A program made the translations under genes and the position numbers. This document shows positions 17,623 to 27,114 of a stretch of DNA of 64,000 bases, piece by piece. The DNA is from Faecalibacterium sp. CAG:1138 (GTDB lineage: Bacteria; Bacillota; Clostridia; Christensenellales; CAG-917), in contig HF988637.1 in NCBI GenBank assembly GCA_000434675.1, forward strand, positions 40,105 to 104,104. The letters run 5' to 3'. Positions within the stretch are counted from its first letter, which is position 1, and each line of letters opens with the position of its first letter. The notes under the pieces were generated by a model. That model searched no databases. It worked only from the letters and a program-made list of their open reading frames with translations, and had not been told where the DNA came from.

Positions 17623-17664
17623 ACATCGAATTGCTGTGAATTATTTAGGGAAGGAGAATTACTT

Positions 17665-18174
17665 ATGACAAACAAATCGCAAAATTGCCACACGGCAGAG
17701 GAAATCGAAGACTGCAAAATAATATTGCGCGTTTATGCGAAATCGAACTCTGCGGTCAGAGCTATCGAAAAACAGATTCTGAAAGAGGCATTGGGAAGTT
17801 TTTATTACAAAAGAGGCTCGTCGACTCTTGATCAGTGCAACAGAATCATCGATATGATCGAAACCAAAGAAGGCTACCTGACGCTCAGGGAAAAAACGGA
17901 AAAAGTTTTGGGAACATTGAAAGCAAGCGACCGTGAATTTCTGACAATGCGATTTGTGAACAAAATGCAATTTTCAGACATCGCCGACTATTTCGGTTGG
18001 TCGCTCAGAAACTGCTTCCGCAGATACGACGGAGCTGCGCGGGCGTTTTGCGAGGCTATGAAAAACGATGAGTTTTTCGAAAGCGAGAAAGAGACGGTGA
18101 GGGCGCTGCCACTTTACGTATTGGAAAAAAGAAAGTCGGACGAGAGGAGGGCGGAAGCGTTTTCGAGGGAATGA
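17665..18174 (+). CDS. Sigma-70 region 4-like helix-turn-helix protein
   Basis: A 169-residue basic protein. Residues about 83-125 (VLGTLKASDREFLTMRFVN then MQFSDIADYFGWSLRNCFRR) resemble the region 4 helix-turn-helix of sigma factors and phage ArpU-like regulators. No region 2 is present, so it is unlikely to be a full sigma factor. The start has GGGAAGGAGAA eleven bases upstream. It lies 1.1 kb before the phage terminase gene and could be a phage-derived regulator or a host gene; neighbours do not decide. Confidence 0.6.
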   Translation: MTNKSQNCHTAEEIEDCKIILRVYAKSNSAVRAIEKQILKEALGSFYYKRGSSTLDQCNRIIDMIETKEGYLTLREKTEKVLGTLKASDREFLTMRFVNKMQFSDIADYFGWSLRNCFRRYDGAARAFCEAMKNDEFFESEKETVRALPLYVLEKRKSDERRAEAFSRE

Positions 18175-18196
18175 AAAACCACGCCCGAAAGCGTGG
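18174..18196 (-). terminator. Intrinsic terminator of the minus-strand membrane protein
   Basis: On the minus strand CCACGC-TTTCGG-GCGTGG is followed by five T, directly after the stop at 18204. Confidence 0.8.
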
Positions 18197-18203
18197 CTGA
18201 AAG

Positions 18204-19199
18204 TTAATAGCGGTCGCCCGGGTAGTCGCGGTCGTTTCTGCGGTCTCGCCCGTCCGAGTAGCCGCGGCGATCGTAGTAGTCGTCACGACGGTAACGGCGA
18301 TCGTAATAGTCGTCGTCGCGATAACGGCTGCGCGGTTCGTCGTAAGGAGAAGGGCCTACGTCGTAGTTGCGGTTGCGGTCGTAGTCGTAGCCGCCGCGCT
18401 TTTTTGCGGCAGGCTTGAACAGCAAAAATATGATGATGACTGCCGGAAGAACTATGCCGATTATGAGCAGAATTCGGAGCACGTTGTTGTCGACGCTTAG
18501 AAGATTGTTCTTTTTGTCGCCGCCGTTTGAAGGATCTTCGGGATTGACGATTTCAACGGGAGGCCTCGAATAGAAGTGCTGAGGAATGACGTAGGTCGAA
18601 AGTTTGGCGGAAGCCACAGTTTTGCCCTCGACGGACGTAACCAGCAGAACGTCTGACGGAACGTACCAGAACGCGCCGTCCGCGGCCTTGACGAATGCGT
18701 ATTTCACGTCCTGATAGGTGAGAAAACCTAAAAACGTGAAGGCGGTGCCGGCGGTGAAATCTTCGGCGGTCGGAGCAGACTTTTTGCCGTTTTTGTTGCT
18801 CTTTATGACAAGTACGCTTACGTCGAGCACGTCGGTGACAACGGTGAGATCCAGATTTGGATTTTTGTCGGTTTCGGCATTTTCAAAGTTGCTGTCGGTT
18901 TGCTTTGCAAGCTTCTTGACGTCGGCGTCGGAAAGAGTCCCTTCGACGTCCATATATCTGAACAAGTTCACTTCCGCGTCTTCGTCGTAGCCGAGATACT
19001 GGACGTAGTAGGTGGCGGGAACGGCCATGATTTCGTTTCGGTTGAAGCTGGCGGAAATGAGGGTTACGTCCTCGGTAACTTTAAGATATTCCCCCGCAAC
19101 GAGCGTCACGGTTTCGTCTGCAAACGTCGCCCCCGCAGGGAACGAAAAACAGCCGATCAGCACGACAAGAATGAGTGAGAAATATAAAATTCGCTTCAT
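18204..19199 (-). CDS. Secreted membrane-anchored protein with Arg/Asp/Tyr-rich cytoplasmic tail
   Basis: A 331-residue protein. It has an N-terminal signal peptide (MKRILYFSLILVVLIGCFSF, cleavage near ATFA-DE), an extracytoplasmic domain to about residue 228, one transmembrane helix (about 238-262, LLIIGIVLPAVIIIFLLF), and a C-terminal tail of about 65 residues. The tail is almost entirely Arg, Asp, Tyr and Gly (repeated DDYYDRR and RDD units). The external domain is not recognised. The tail resembles low-complexity, possibly disordered binding segments. A TATAAT box occurs on the minus strand about 35 bases before the start. Confidence 0.75.
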   Translation of the reverse strand: MKRILYFSLILVVLIGCFSFPAGATFADETVTLVAGEYLKVTEDVTLISASFNRNEIMAVPATYYVQYLGYDEDAEVNLFRYMDVEGTLSDADVKKLAKQTDSNFENAETDKNPNLDLTVVTDVLDVSVLVIKSNKNGKKSAPTAEDFTAGTAFTFLGFLTYQDVKYAFVKAADGAFWYVPSDVLLVTSVEGKTVASAKLSTYVIPQHFYSRPPVEIVNPEDPSNGGDKKNNLLSVDNNVLRILLIIGIVLPAVIIIFLLFKPAAKKRGGYDYDRNRNYDVGPSPYDEPRSRYRDDDYYDRRYRRDDYYDRRGYSDGRDRRNDRDYPGDRY

Positions 19200-19276
19200 A
19201 TATACCTCGATAAATACTTATACACAATAAATTATATACCAAAATTCGGTAAAAATAAAGCATTTTTAGGATTATT

Positions 19277-20710
19277 ATGAACAATTCGGAAAAAGAAAGG
19301 ATTTTGAAACTTATAAAAATCGAAAAAGAACTGGGCAAACGGCGCGGTAAAAAACGACTTCAGACATATAATTCGGGCGAAAAGGTGCACGAAAAACAGC
19401 TGGCGTTTCACAAATGTCTAAAACGCAACAGGTGGGTTTTCGGGGGTAACAGAAGCGGGAAAACCGAATGCGGAGCGGTGGAAACGGTGTGGATGCTGAG
19501 GGGAATCCATCCGTACAGAGAAAATAAGCCGAACGTTTCGGGCTGGGCGGTGTCGGTCAGCTACGAGGTGCAAAGGGACGTGGCGCAGCAGAAAATTCTG
19601 TCGTATCTGTCGAAGGACTGGATTGCGGAAATCGTTATGCAATCGGGGAAAAAGGACAGCCCGGAGACGGGCGTTATCGACCAGATCGTGGTGAAAAACG
19701 TTTTCGGAGGGCTTTCGAGGCTGGGGTTTAAGTCGGCGGATCAGGGAAGAGAAAAATTTCAGGGCGCAAGCCTGGACTTCGTCTGGTTTGACGAGGAGCC
19801 GCCCGAGGACGTTTACAGGGAATGTCAGATGCGCGTTCTGGACAAAAAGGGCGACATTTTCGGAACCATGACGCCGCTTAAGGGGCAAACCTGGGTTTAC
19901 GACGAAATTTATCTGAACAAGGGACAAAGCCCCGAAGTGTGGTACGAGCAGATGGAGTGGGCGGACAACCCGTATCTGGACGAAAAAGAGGTGGAAATGC
20001 TGTCTAATTCGCTGTCGGACGACGTGAAAGATTCCAGACGATACGGAAGATTCAAAACCTACAACGGGTTGGTTTATCCGGAGTTCGACGTAAACGTCCA
20101 CGTTATCGAGCCGTTTTCGGTGCCTGAGGAATGGCAGGCGGACATTTCGATAGACCCGGGACTCAACAATCCGCTGTCGTGCCATTTTTACGCGGTGGAC
20201 GGCGACGGAACGGTTTACGTGGTGGCAGAGCATTTCGAAGCGGGAAAAGAAGTGGATTATCACGTCCGAAAAATCAACGAGCTGGCGGGAAAAATCGGTT
20301 GGAAGAGGGACGCGAGAGGACGACTGCACGCGCTTATCGACAGTGCGGCAAACCAAAAAACACTGGCGTCGTCGAAAAGCGTGACGGAGCTTTTTGTGGA
20401 AAAAGGAATCGTGGTGAACCCAAAGGTCAACAAGGATTTGTTTTCGGGCATTGCAAAAATAAAGAATATGCTGGCTGCAAGACCGCCTAAAATTTTGATT
20501 TTCTCTTCCTGCGTCAACCTTATCCGAGAACTGAAAAGCTACGCCTGGGCCGAGGGCGACAGACCTAAAAAGTTCGACGACCACGCTTTGGACGAGCTCA
20601 GATATTTCGTGATGTCGGGAGCACTTCCGCAGGCTGTGAAGCCGCAAAAAACCGAAATACAAAAGGACATCGAGAGCCTCATTAAACTACAAAAAAGGAA
20701 CAGACAATGA
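19277..20710 (+). CDS. Phage terminase large subunit
   Basis: A 477-residue packaging motor. The ATPase centre is WVFGGNRSGKTECGAVETVW (Walker A about residues 56-63), with Walker B and the catalytic carboxylates in LDFVWFDEEPPEDVYRE (about 168-184) and a coupling motif GTMTPLKGQ. The nuclease half carries ISIDPGLNNPLSCHFYAVDG (about 288-307), YVVAEHFEAGKE and a late acidic DDHALDELRYF. It is full length with no lesion. The start has only a weak AGGA. It overlaps the next gene by four bases. Codon use matches the host rather than the AT-rich island. Confidence 0.93.
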   Translation: MNNSEKERILKLIKIEKELGKRRGKKRLQTYNSGEKVHEKQLAFHKCLKRNRWVFGGNRSGKTECGAVETVWMLRGIHPYRENKPNVSGWAVSVSYEVQRDVAQQKILSYLSKDWIAEIVMQSGKKDSPETGVIDQIVVKNVFGGLSRLGFKSADQGREKFQGASLDFVWFDEEPPEDVYRECQMRVLDKKGDIFGTMTPLKGQTWVYDEIYLNKGQSPEVWYEQMEWADNPYLDEKEVEMLSNSLSDDVKDSRRYGRFKTYNGLVYPEFDVNVHVIEPFSVPEEWQADISIDPGLNNPLSCHFYAVDGDGTVYVVAEHFEAGKEVDYHVRKINELAGKIGWKRDARGRLHALIDSAANQKTLASSKSVTELFVEKGIVVNPKVNKDLFSGIAKIKNMLAARPPKILIFSSCVNLIRELKSYAWAEGDRPKKFDDHALDELRYFVMSGALPQAVKPQKTEIQKDIESLIKLQKRNRQ

Positions 20711-21000
20711 ACAACATTTCAAAAAAACTCAAGGCTGCTTTGACCAAAAAAGCTACGGGTTTTACCGCCGACGAGGTGGTTGAGGAATACGGAATCAACC
20801 CCGACGGCGAGTTTACGCTTCTGAAAAGAAAGGTTACGAAAAAATATTATCCTCCCGACACGTCGGCCATAAGCAAGGTGCAGGAGCAATGGGAGGCGGA
20901 GGAAAATTTGAGCAACCTCTCGGAAAGTCAACTTTTGGAGGAAAAAAGCAGATTGCTTGCCGAACTTAAGCTCGGCGACGAAAAAAAGGAGAAAAAATGA
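20707..21000 (+). CDS. Small phage structural-module protein of unknown function
   Basis: A 97-residue charged protein between terminase and portal, overlapping both by four bases (ATGA). The N-terminus is basic (KKLKAALTKKATGF) and the C-terminal third looks like a coiled coil (SESQLLEEKSRLLAELKLGD). Small unassigned genes are common at this position in podovirus-like modules. Confidence 0.7.
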   Translation: MNNISKKLKAALTKKATGFTADEVVEEYGINPDGEFTLLKRKVTKKYYPPDTSAISKVQEQWEAEENLSNLSESQLLEEKSRLLAELKLGDEKKEKK

Positions 21001-22859
21001 AAGAACAACAAAATCAATTTCAGGAACAACTTGTGGCGGACGTTAAGGCGGATTTCGAAAAAAGACGTCAGGCAAGACTTAGTATCGAACAGGCCTGGAG
21101 GCTTAATATGAACTTCATGGTCGGCAATCAATTCAGCGAAATCAACGCAAAAGGCGACATCGACGAAACCTGCAAACAGTTTTATTGGCAGGAAAGATCG
21201 GTGTTTAACCATATCGCGCCGATCGTCGAAACGAGGCTGGCCAAGCTGTCCAGAGTCAGAAGCGGCGTTACCGTGCGGCCGCTTACCACCGACGAGCAGG
21301 ACGTGTCGGCCGCCAAATTCAGCACGGCCATACTAAACAGTATCATCGCCGAAAACAAACTGCCGAATCTTTTAAACACGGCAAACGCCTGGAGCGAGAT
21401 TTGCGGCACGGTGTTTTATAAGGTGGTGTGGGACGGCGAAAAGGGTACGAAATACACCTTTAACGGCAAAACCGCCTCGGACGGCGACGTGTCGGTTATG
21501 GTTGTGCCGCCGTTTGAAATTTATCCCGAATCGCTTGAAGGAGATCTGGACAGTCAGTCGTCGATTATGCACGTCAAGGCGTATTCGGCGAGCGAAGTTA
21601 AGGACCTTTGGGGCGTGGACGTCAAACCGCAGAAGGTGAACGTTTTCAATATGCAAAACGCCGTAGTTTCCGGCGGATTCGGCTACAATTCGACGGTGCC
21701 GAACGTTTCGGAGGAAATCAAGGACGACGCGGTGGTGGTTATCGAAAAATTCGAACTGCCGACGGCGGAATTCCCTAATGGCAGGCACGTTATCGTTGCG
21801 GGGGGCCGGCTTGTCTACATGGGCGAGCTGCCGTACGAAAACGGGGAAGAAGGCAAACGCAAATTCCCGTTTGTAAGGCAGGTGTCGCTGGATAACACGG
21901 GCGCGTTTTTCGGCGCGAGCGTGGTGGAAAGATGTATTCCGGTGCAGAGGGCGTACAACGCCGTGAAAAACCGAAAACTGGAATTTCTTAACCGAATCGC
22001 AATGGGAGTTCTGGCCGTCGAGGACGGAAGCGTCGATACCGAACAGCTTGCAGACGAAGGACTTTGCCCGGGGAAAATTTTGGTGTATCGCCAGGGTTCG
22101 ACGCCGCCGGTTATGATGAACGCGGGAAGCGTTCCGACCGATTTCCAACGTGAAGAAGACAGGCTTTTGCAGGAATTCACCATGATTTCCGGCGTGTCGG
22201 AGGTTATGGGCTACAGCAGAGTGCCCGAAAACGTTACGAGCGGCACGGCGATAAGCCTCATCATCGAACAGGACGACACCAGAATGAGCATAACCGCAAA
22301 CAATCTGAGGGCGGCTATTCTGGAAATAGGAAAACAGATTCTGAGACTGTACAAACAATTTGCAACCACCCGACGCTTAAAGCGCATAGCGGGCGAAAAC
22401 GGAGAAGTGGACCTCGTGTATTTCACGGGCAACGACCTTACGTCCGACGACATAGCGTTCGACACCGAAAACGATTTGTCGGACACGGCGGCGTCAAGGA
22501 GAAACATGGTTATGCAGATACTTTCGATGGGCCTACTTAACGACGAAAACGGAACGCTGTCGCCGAGAAACAAGGCGAGAGTGCTGGAAATTCTGGGCTT
22601 CGGCAACTGGGAAAGCAGCAAAGACATCGAGGAACTGAACATCAAAAAAGCTATGAGGGAAAACCTCAAAATGAAAGACGGCGGCGAAGCGCTCGTGCCC
22701 GATGAAACCGACGAGCACAGCATTCACATTGCCGAACATACCAAATTTATTCTGTCCCAGGAATACGACGGCGCTTGCGACGTTAAGAGCCGCGTGCTGG
22801 AACACATCACCTTGCACCGCCAGGCGCAGGAGATGGCAAATCAAATCAAAAACGTTTAG
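20997..22859 (+). CDS. Phage portal protein (P22-like)
   Basis: A 620-residue head-tail connector that forms the portal ring through which DNA is packaged. The start DFEKRRQARLSIEQAWRLNM and VGNQF resemble the P22-type portal group. The core contains VERCIPVQRAYNAVKNRKLE, and a later MISGVSEVMGYSRVPENVTSG segment precedes an alpha-helical crown-like region. It is full length without stops. AAAGGAG lies before the start, inside the upstream gene. Confidence 0.88.
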   Translation: MKEQQNQFQEQLVADVKADFEKRRQARLSIEQAWRLNMNFMVGNQFSEINAKGDIDETCKQFYWQERSVFNHIAPIVETRLAKLSRVRSGVTVRPLTTDEQDVSAAKFSTAILNSIIAENKLPNLLNTANAWSEICGTVFYKVVWDGEKGTKYTFNGKTASDGDVSVMVVPPFEIYPESLEGDLDSQSSIMHVKAYSASEVKDLWGVDVKPQKVNVFNMQNAVVSGGFGYNSTVPNVSEEIKDDAVVVIEKFELPTAEFPNGRHVIVAGGRLVYMGELPYENGEEGKRKFPFVRQVSLDNTGAFFGASVVERCIPVQRAYNAVKNRKLEFLNRIAMGVLAVEDGSVDTEQLADEGLCPGKILVYRQGSTPPVMMNAGSVPTDFQREEDRLLQEFTMISGVSEVMGYSRVPENVTSGTAISLIIEQDDTRMSITANNLRAAILEIGKQILRLYKQFATTRRLKRIAGENGEVDLVYFTGNDLTSDDIAFDTENDLSDTAASRRNMVMQILSMGLLNDENGTLSPRNKARVLEILGFGNWESSKDIEELNIKKAMRENLKMKDGGEALVPDETDEHSIHIAEHTKFILSQEYDGACDVKSRVLEHITLHRQAQEMANQIKNV

Positions 22860-22870
22860 GAGGAACGAAT

Positions 22871-23476
22871 ATGAAAGATCAAATTTCTGAAACGGAAGCT
22901 GCCGTAACCGAGGATAAAACCGAGGTCAAAACGGCTGACTTAAGGAAAGAAAACATCGGAAAATTTCCAAACAAAGAAGAACTTTATGCGGCCTACAATG
23001 CGCTGGAAAAAGAGTTTACGCGTCGCAGTCAGCGACTTAAAACCCTTGAAAGGCAAATTGACGACCTGAATAAAGCAAGCCTTCGGAAAGAGGAAAACGC
23101 GGAAAAGGCCGCAAAATTTTTAGAGCAGGCGGTGGAAAACTATCCGTCGCTTCTGCCGCTTAAAAGCGAGCTGGCGGAGGCTCTTGCGGCGATAAATCCG
23201 GAGGACGAAACGTCGCTTTGGAAAATCGCTTTTCAGGTTGTGGCCGCGGCTTACCGTTCCCCCGACGACATAATGGCGGACGAAGATTTTTTGAACGAAC
23301 GCGTTTATTCCAACGACGACGTGTTGACCGCCTGCGCGGAAAAATTTTTCGGCGCAAAAAGCGGCGCGAAAAGTCCGAGAACCGTCGGCTCTTGCGGCAG
23401 AGCCGTTATCACTTTGCCAAAAAAACCGTCTTCCCTTAAGGAAGCCAAGGAAATGGCAGAACATTTGTTCAAATAG
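22871..23476 (+). CDS. Phage scaffold-like head assembly protein
   Basis: A 201-residue acidic, helical protein between portal and capsid genes, the usual scaffold position. Residues about 40-90 form a predicted coiled coil (LEKEFTRRSQRLKTLERQID) and the C-terminus is basic with KKPSSLKEAKEMAEHLFK. No protease motif is present. Function is inferred from position and composition. Confidence 0.65.
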   Translation: MKDQISETEAAVTEDKTEVKTADLRKENIGKFPNKEELYAAYNALEKEFTRRSQRLKTLERQIDDLNKASLRKEENAEKAAKFLEQAVENYPSLLPLKSELAEALAAINPEDETSLWKIAFQVVAAAYRSPDDIMADEDFLNERVYSNDDVLTACAEKFFGAKSGAKSPRTVGSCGRAVITLPKKPSSLKEAKEMAEHLFK

Positions 23477-23506
23477 CCGCAAATAAAAAATTAAAAGGAG
23501 AAAAAC

Positions 23507-24691
23507 ATGATCAACTTTCAAACTGCCGAAAAAGCACTCAAATCTTTTTATCTTTCGGTGATTGCCGAACAACTTAACACCAAAATCAATCCGCTTCTTT
23601 CTAAAATCGAACAAACTTCTTCGGACGTTGCGGGAAAAGAAATCGTCAAGCTTTGCACTTACGGCGTGAACGGCGGCGTGGGCGCAGGCAGCGAAACCGG
23701 CACTTTGCCGACTTCCGGCGAAAACTCTTACGAACAGTTCAGACTGACTCTTAAGAACTTCTTCGGAAAGCTCGAAATTTCCGACAAAGCCCTGAGGGCG
23801 TCTCAAACCGACGGCGGCGCGTTCGTCAACCTTTTGAACGCTGAAATGGACGGCTTGCTCAAAGCCAGCAAAATGAACTTCGGCCGTATGCTTTACGGCG
23901 ACGGCAGCGGTAAGCTTGCAACCGTCGTTGCCAAAGAAACGTCCGACACTTCTACAAACGACTACATCAAAGTGGACGACGTTTCCAAATTCGTTCTGGG
24001 CATGACCATCGACATCGCTACCACCTCGGGCGTTATCGCCGCAGCAGGCAAAAACAAACGCATCATCGGCATCGACAGAGCAAACAAGGTTATCCGCATT
24101 TCCGTTTGCCCGACCACCGCGTTTGCGGCAAACAGCACCGTGTACGTTCAGAACAGCAAGGACGCGGAGCTCACCGGCCTCGAAGCAATTTTCGGCAACA
24201 GCGAAACCTTGTACGGTCTTACCAGAGCCAACTTCGACTTTTTGAAACCGTACGTCAAATCTTCCTGCGGCAAGCTTACCGTGGACGCTATGCAAAGCGC
24301 AATCGATCAGGCAGAAATCGCTTCCGGCGGCGAAATCAACTTCATCACCGCAAGCTACGACGTAAGACGTAACTACGTCGCAACGGTTACCGCAAAAGCA
24401 ACCAACGTGGACGTTATGAACGTTGACGGCGGCTATAAAGCAATAAGCTACAGCGGAATTCCTATGGTGGCGGACAGATACGTTCCGGCAGGAACCATGT
24501 ATATGCTCAACACCGACGACTTCAAACTGCATCAGCTTTGCGACTGGAGATGGATCGAAGGCGAAGGCGGTTCCGTGCTTCATCAGCTGGCAGGCACCCC
24601 TAATTATTACGCTACGCTCGTCAAATACGCAGATCTGCTTTGCGAAAGACCGAGCGGTCAGGTCAAAATCAGCGGCATAACCGCAGAATAA
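23507..24691 (+). CDS. Phage major capsid protein
   Basis: A 394-residue protein directly after the scaffold-like gene, with a strong AAAAGGAGAAAAAC site. It has features of HK97-fold capsids of the N4-gp56-like group: LKNFFGKLEISDKALRAS (about residues 82-99), an E-loop/P-domain arrangement, and a terminal ATLVKYADLLCERPSGQVKI. Codon use is the most biased of the phage module (GGC, AAC, ACC), as expected for an abundant structural protein. Confidence 0.85.
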   Translation: MINFQTAEKALKSFYLSVIAEQLNTKINPLLSKIEQTSSDVAGKEIVKLCTYGVNGGVGAGSETGTLPTSGENSYEQFRLTLKNFFGKLEISDKALRASQTDGGAFVNLLNAEMDGLLKASKMNFGRMLYGDGSGKLATVVAKETSDTSTNDYIKVDDVSKFVLGMTIDIATTSGVIAAAGKNKRIIGIDRANKVIRISVCPTTAFAANSTVYVQNSKDAELTGLEAIFGNSETLYGLTRANFDFLKPYVKSSCGKLTVDAMQSAIDQAEIASGGEINFITASYDVRRNYVATVTAKATNVDVMNVDGGYKAISYSGIPMVADRYVPAGTMYMLNTDDFKLHQLCDWRWIEGEGGSVLHQLAGTPNYYATLVKYADLLCERPSGQVKISGITAE

Positions 24692-24713
24692 TTTCAAAAG
24701 GAGGAATTGGCCC

Positions 24714-25100
24714 GTGTCGTTTTTGATACAAGACGTGACGGACGGCAAACTCGTTAAAATTGCCGAGGACGCATTGGACGTGGCGGACAGAATCCGCGAA
24801 ATAGACTAAGGGTACGAGATCTATTATAACAGGGCGAAAAACCGATTCGAAATTTACAAAAAAGGAGAACGTCAGGCGGTTCTGCCGTTTGACGAACTGG
24901 ACGAAAGAACCGTGACGTATCTTAGAAAAACCAGAATCGAAAACGCCGAGGAACTGATTGAGGAAATAGACTCGGAAAACCTGAAAAGAGAACAATCGAT
25001 CGAGCGCGCAAAAAAAGACGAGAGAGAATACAAGCTCGGACACCTTGTGAAATACCTCGAAAACGACAGGGCCTACGTTCCTCGATACGACGAATTATAG
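24714..25100 (+). pseudogene. Phage head-module protein interrupted by one in-frame stop
   Basis: From a GTG at 24714 (AAAGGAGG nine bases upstream) an open frame of 31 codons meets TAA at 24807-24809, then continues in the same frame for 96 codons to 25100. Joined, the product reads ...LDVADRIREID-stop-GYEIYYNRAKNRFEIY..., with PFDELDERTVTYLRKTRIEN further on. This matches a small protein commonly found after the capsid gene of similar phages, where a residue such as Gln would fit the stop (CAA to TAA). One nonsense change appears to have broken it. Internal restart at a GTG at 24912 would give only 62 residues. Confidence 0.75.
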
Positions 25101-25109
25101 GAGGACGAT

Positions 25110-25652
25110 ATGACTGTAAAAGAAGTGATATCCGCCGCGCTTTTCAAGATGGGCTACGGAGAAGTCGACTTCGACGAAATGACCTCCGAAGAAAGCGCGT
25201 TGGTTCAGAAAATGCTGAAGTGCCTGAATCTGGTTTATCAACAAATAGAAACGGAATACTTGCCGCTGACGAAAAAAGAAACCAAAAACTTTTCGGGAGG
25301 GACGCTTGAAATTTCAACGCTGTCCAAGCCGCTTTTGTACGTCGTAGGCATAAAAAAAGACGGCGTTGCCAAAAGCTTTAAGACGAAAGCAAGCTACATA
25401 GAAACCACCTTCGACGGCGACGCGGAGATAGAATACGCATATCTTGCCGACGACTTTTTGCTCACCGGCGAAATTGCGGACAAAAGGCTTGCAAAATGGC
25501 TGATTGCGGACGGAGTGGTCGCGGAATTCTGCTACGCGGAGAATATGCCGGTCGAGGCGGCCGCGGCTTACAAACGGTTTACGGACGGACTTAAGTATCT
25601 GAAAAACAAAAGTCTGAGGCTTACGGTGCTGGCAAGGAGGTGGCCGCAGTGA
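25110..25652 (+). CDS. Phage head-tail adaptor/connector-like protein
   Basis: A 180-residue protein in the position of P22 gp4-like or other connector completion proteins. The N-terminus is helical (VKEVISAALFKMGYGEVDFD), with a central beta region and a C-terminal helical segment (RLAKWLIADGVVAEFCYAEN). GGAGGACGAT precedes the start. The assignment rests mainly on gene order. Confidence 0.65.
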   Translation: MTVKEVISAALFKMGYGEVDFDEMTSEESALVQKMLKCLNLVYQQIETEYLPLTKKETKNFSGGTLEISTLSKPLLYVVGIKKDGVAKSFKTKASYIETTFDGDAEIEYAYLADDFLLTGEIADKRLAKWLIADGVVAEFCYAENMPVEAAAAYKRFTDGLKYLKNKSLRLTVLARRWPQ

Positions 25653-27114
25653 AGGGTTCGACCACAAGACGAGTCAGACTGAAAATATCCGAATTCAAGG
25701 GAACGGATACGACCACCGAGAAAAAACTTCTGTCCCCCGAATACAGCCCCGACACCTACAATTTTACTTTCACCGGCGGTGCGCTTAAGGCGGAAATCGG
25801 CGTGGACGTGGCGATGCTCGGCATCCTTACCGACAAAAATTTCTGGCACTATCTGCCGGAGCTTCCCGAAGGCGAAAGTGTGGCAAATCTGCATTTCTAC
25901 CGCAAATACGACTTTACCAACAAAAAACGCGACGATAAAATCGTGGTTAAGGGAAGTTCGGGAAATTACTACGTCGCGCCGTTCTGGGAAACGGGGACGT
26001 TTGAAAAGATACCGAACATATTCGTTTCCAGTTTGGACTCGAGCGTGAACTACCGCTACAACGGGAACGACGTCCTTATCATTGCGGGCACGGGCGGCGG
26101 CGTTTACATCTACGACGGCACGAAAATCACCTACGTCAAAAACGCCCCTACCATAACCAGCATGTGCGTGCATTACGAAAGAATTTACGCAACGGTTTCG
26201 GGCGAGGCGAACAGCTTGTGGTTTTCCGACGACTTCAACCCCGTAAACTGGAACGCTTCGCTTACGGAGGGCGGCTTCATAAACTTCGACGACGACGGAG
26301 GAAGAGTGATTAAGGCCGTGAGTTTTCTGGACCACGTTTACGTTTTCAGAGATTACGGCATCGTCAGGCTTACGGCGTACGGCTCGCAGGAGAACTACAC
26401 CGTTTCGAAGGTTTACGTTTCGGCGTCCAGAATCCTGCCGGATACCATTGCCTGCTGCGGCGACAGAATTATCTTTCTGACCGACGAAGGGCTGTTTTCC
26501 TTCAACGGCTACACCATGACGATGATTGCAAAAGAAATAACCAACCTTTTCCACCGCGATCGCTCGGCCGCGAAAGGCGCGTACGTCAGGGCAATTACTA
26601 TCTTTGCTGCAGACTTCGTCAGGACACGGGCAAGGTGCTTTGCGAGGAGCAACCGGGATTTATAAACAATTCTGTCGTGCGCGTTGACGTAAGAACCGGC
26701 AAGGTGGACATTTTCAGAGGCGTGGACGTCAAGGGTATGACCGCGATGGAAAGCTTGCATATCGGCGAAGTGCTGTTGTTTTTCAGAGGGCAATACTCCA
26801 CGCAAATGGGCATGATGTCCAAGTCCGGCAAGCTGTTTGACATTCTCGCGCCGAAGCACTGGGAATGCGCCGAAACGGATCTTGGGCGCCCGGATACCGA
26901 AAAAACCGTCAGGACGGTTTGGCTGACGACCGCCACGGATTGCACGCTGACCGTCGTTTTGGACGGAAAGAAATTCGCATACGAGGTTAAAGGCGGCTCG
27001 GAACCGAAAAAAGTCGTCGTCAATCGCCGCGGAAGCACCGTGGGATTTATGATCGATACCGACAAAAAATCGCCGGTTATTTCCGGACTTACCGCGGAGG
27101 TGGATATCAAATGA
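25649..27114 (+). pseudogene. Phage tail-hub/stabilisation protein disrupted by a frameshift
   Basis: The gene starts at GTG 25649 with AAGGAGG eight bases upstream, overlapping the previous stop. The first frame encodes about 310 residues of beta-rich protein (YKIN-like repeats such as NDVLIIAGTGGGVYIYDGTK and RIIFLTDEGLFSFNGY). Around 26575-26595 the meaningful frame moves by minus one. After AAKGAYVR the sensible continuation is QGNYYLCCRLRQDTGKVLCE, read in the other frame through to 27114. The gene as written ends at 26665 with nonsense. Gene order and the NYYL/RVD features suggest a P22 gp10-like tail accessory factor. A one-base deletion explains it; no good slippery heptamer is seen. 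Confidence 0.75.

Larger units (their letters stand above)
17363..17664 (+). other. Non-coding leader region with promoter and attenuator-like hairpin
   Basis: About 300 bases without a credible gene. The first half is AT-rich with short repeats of TCGACAA (around 17451 and 17460) and an isolated TATAAT-like box at 17438. The second half holds a good promoter and a terminator-like hairpin, listed separately, ahead of the regulator gene at 17665. Confidence 0.5.
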
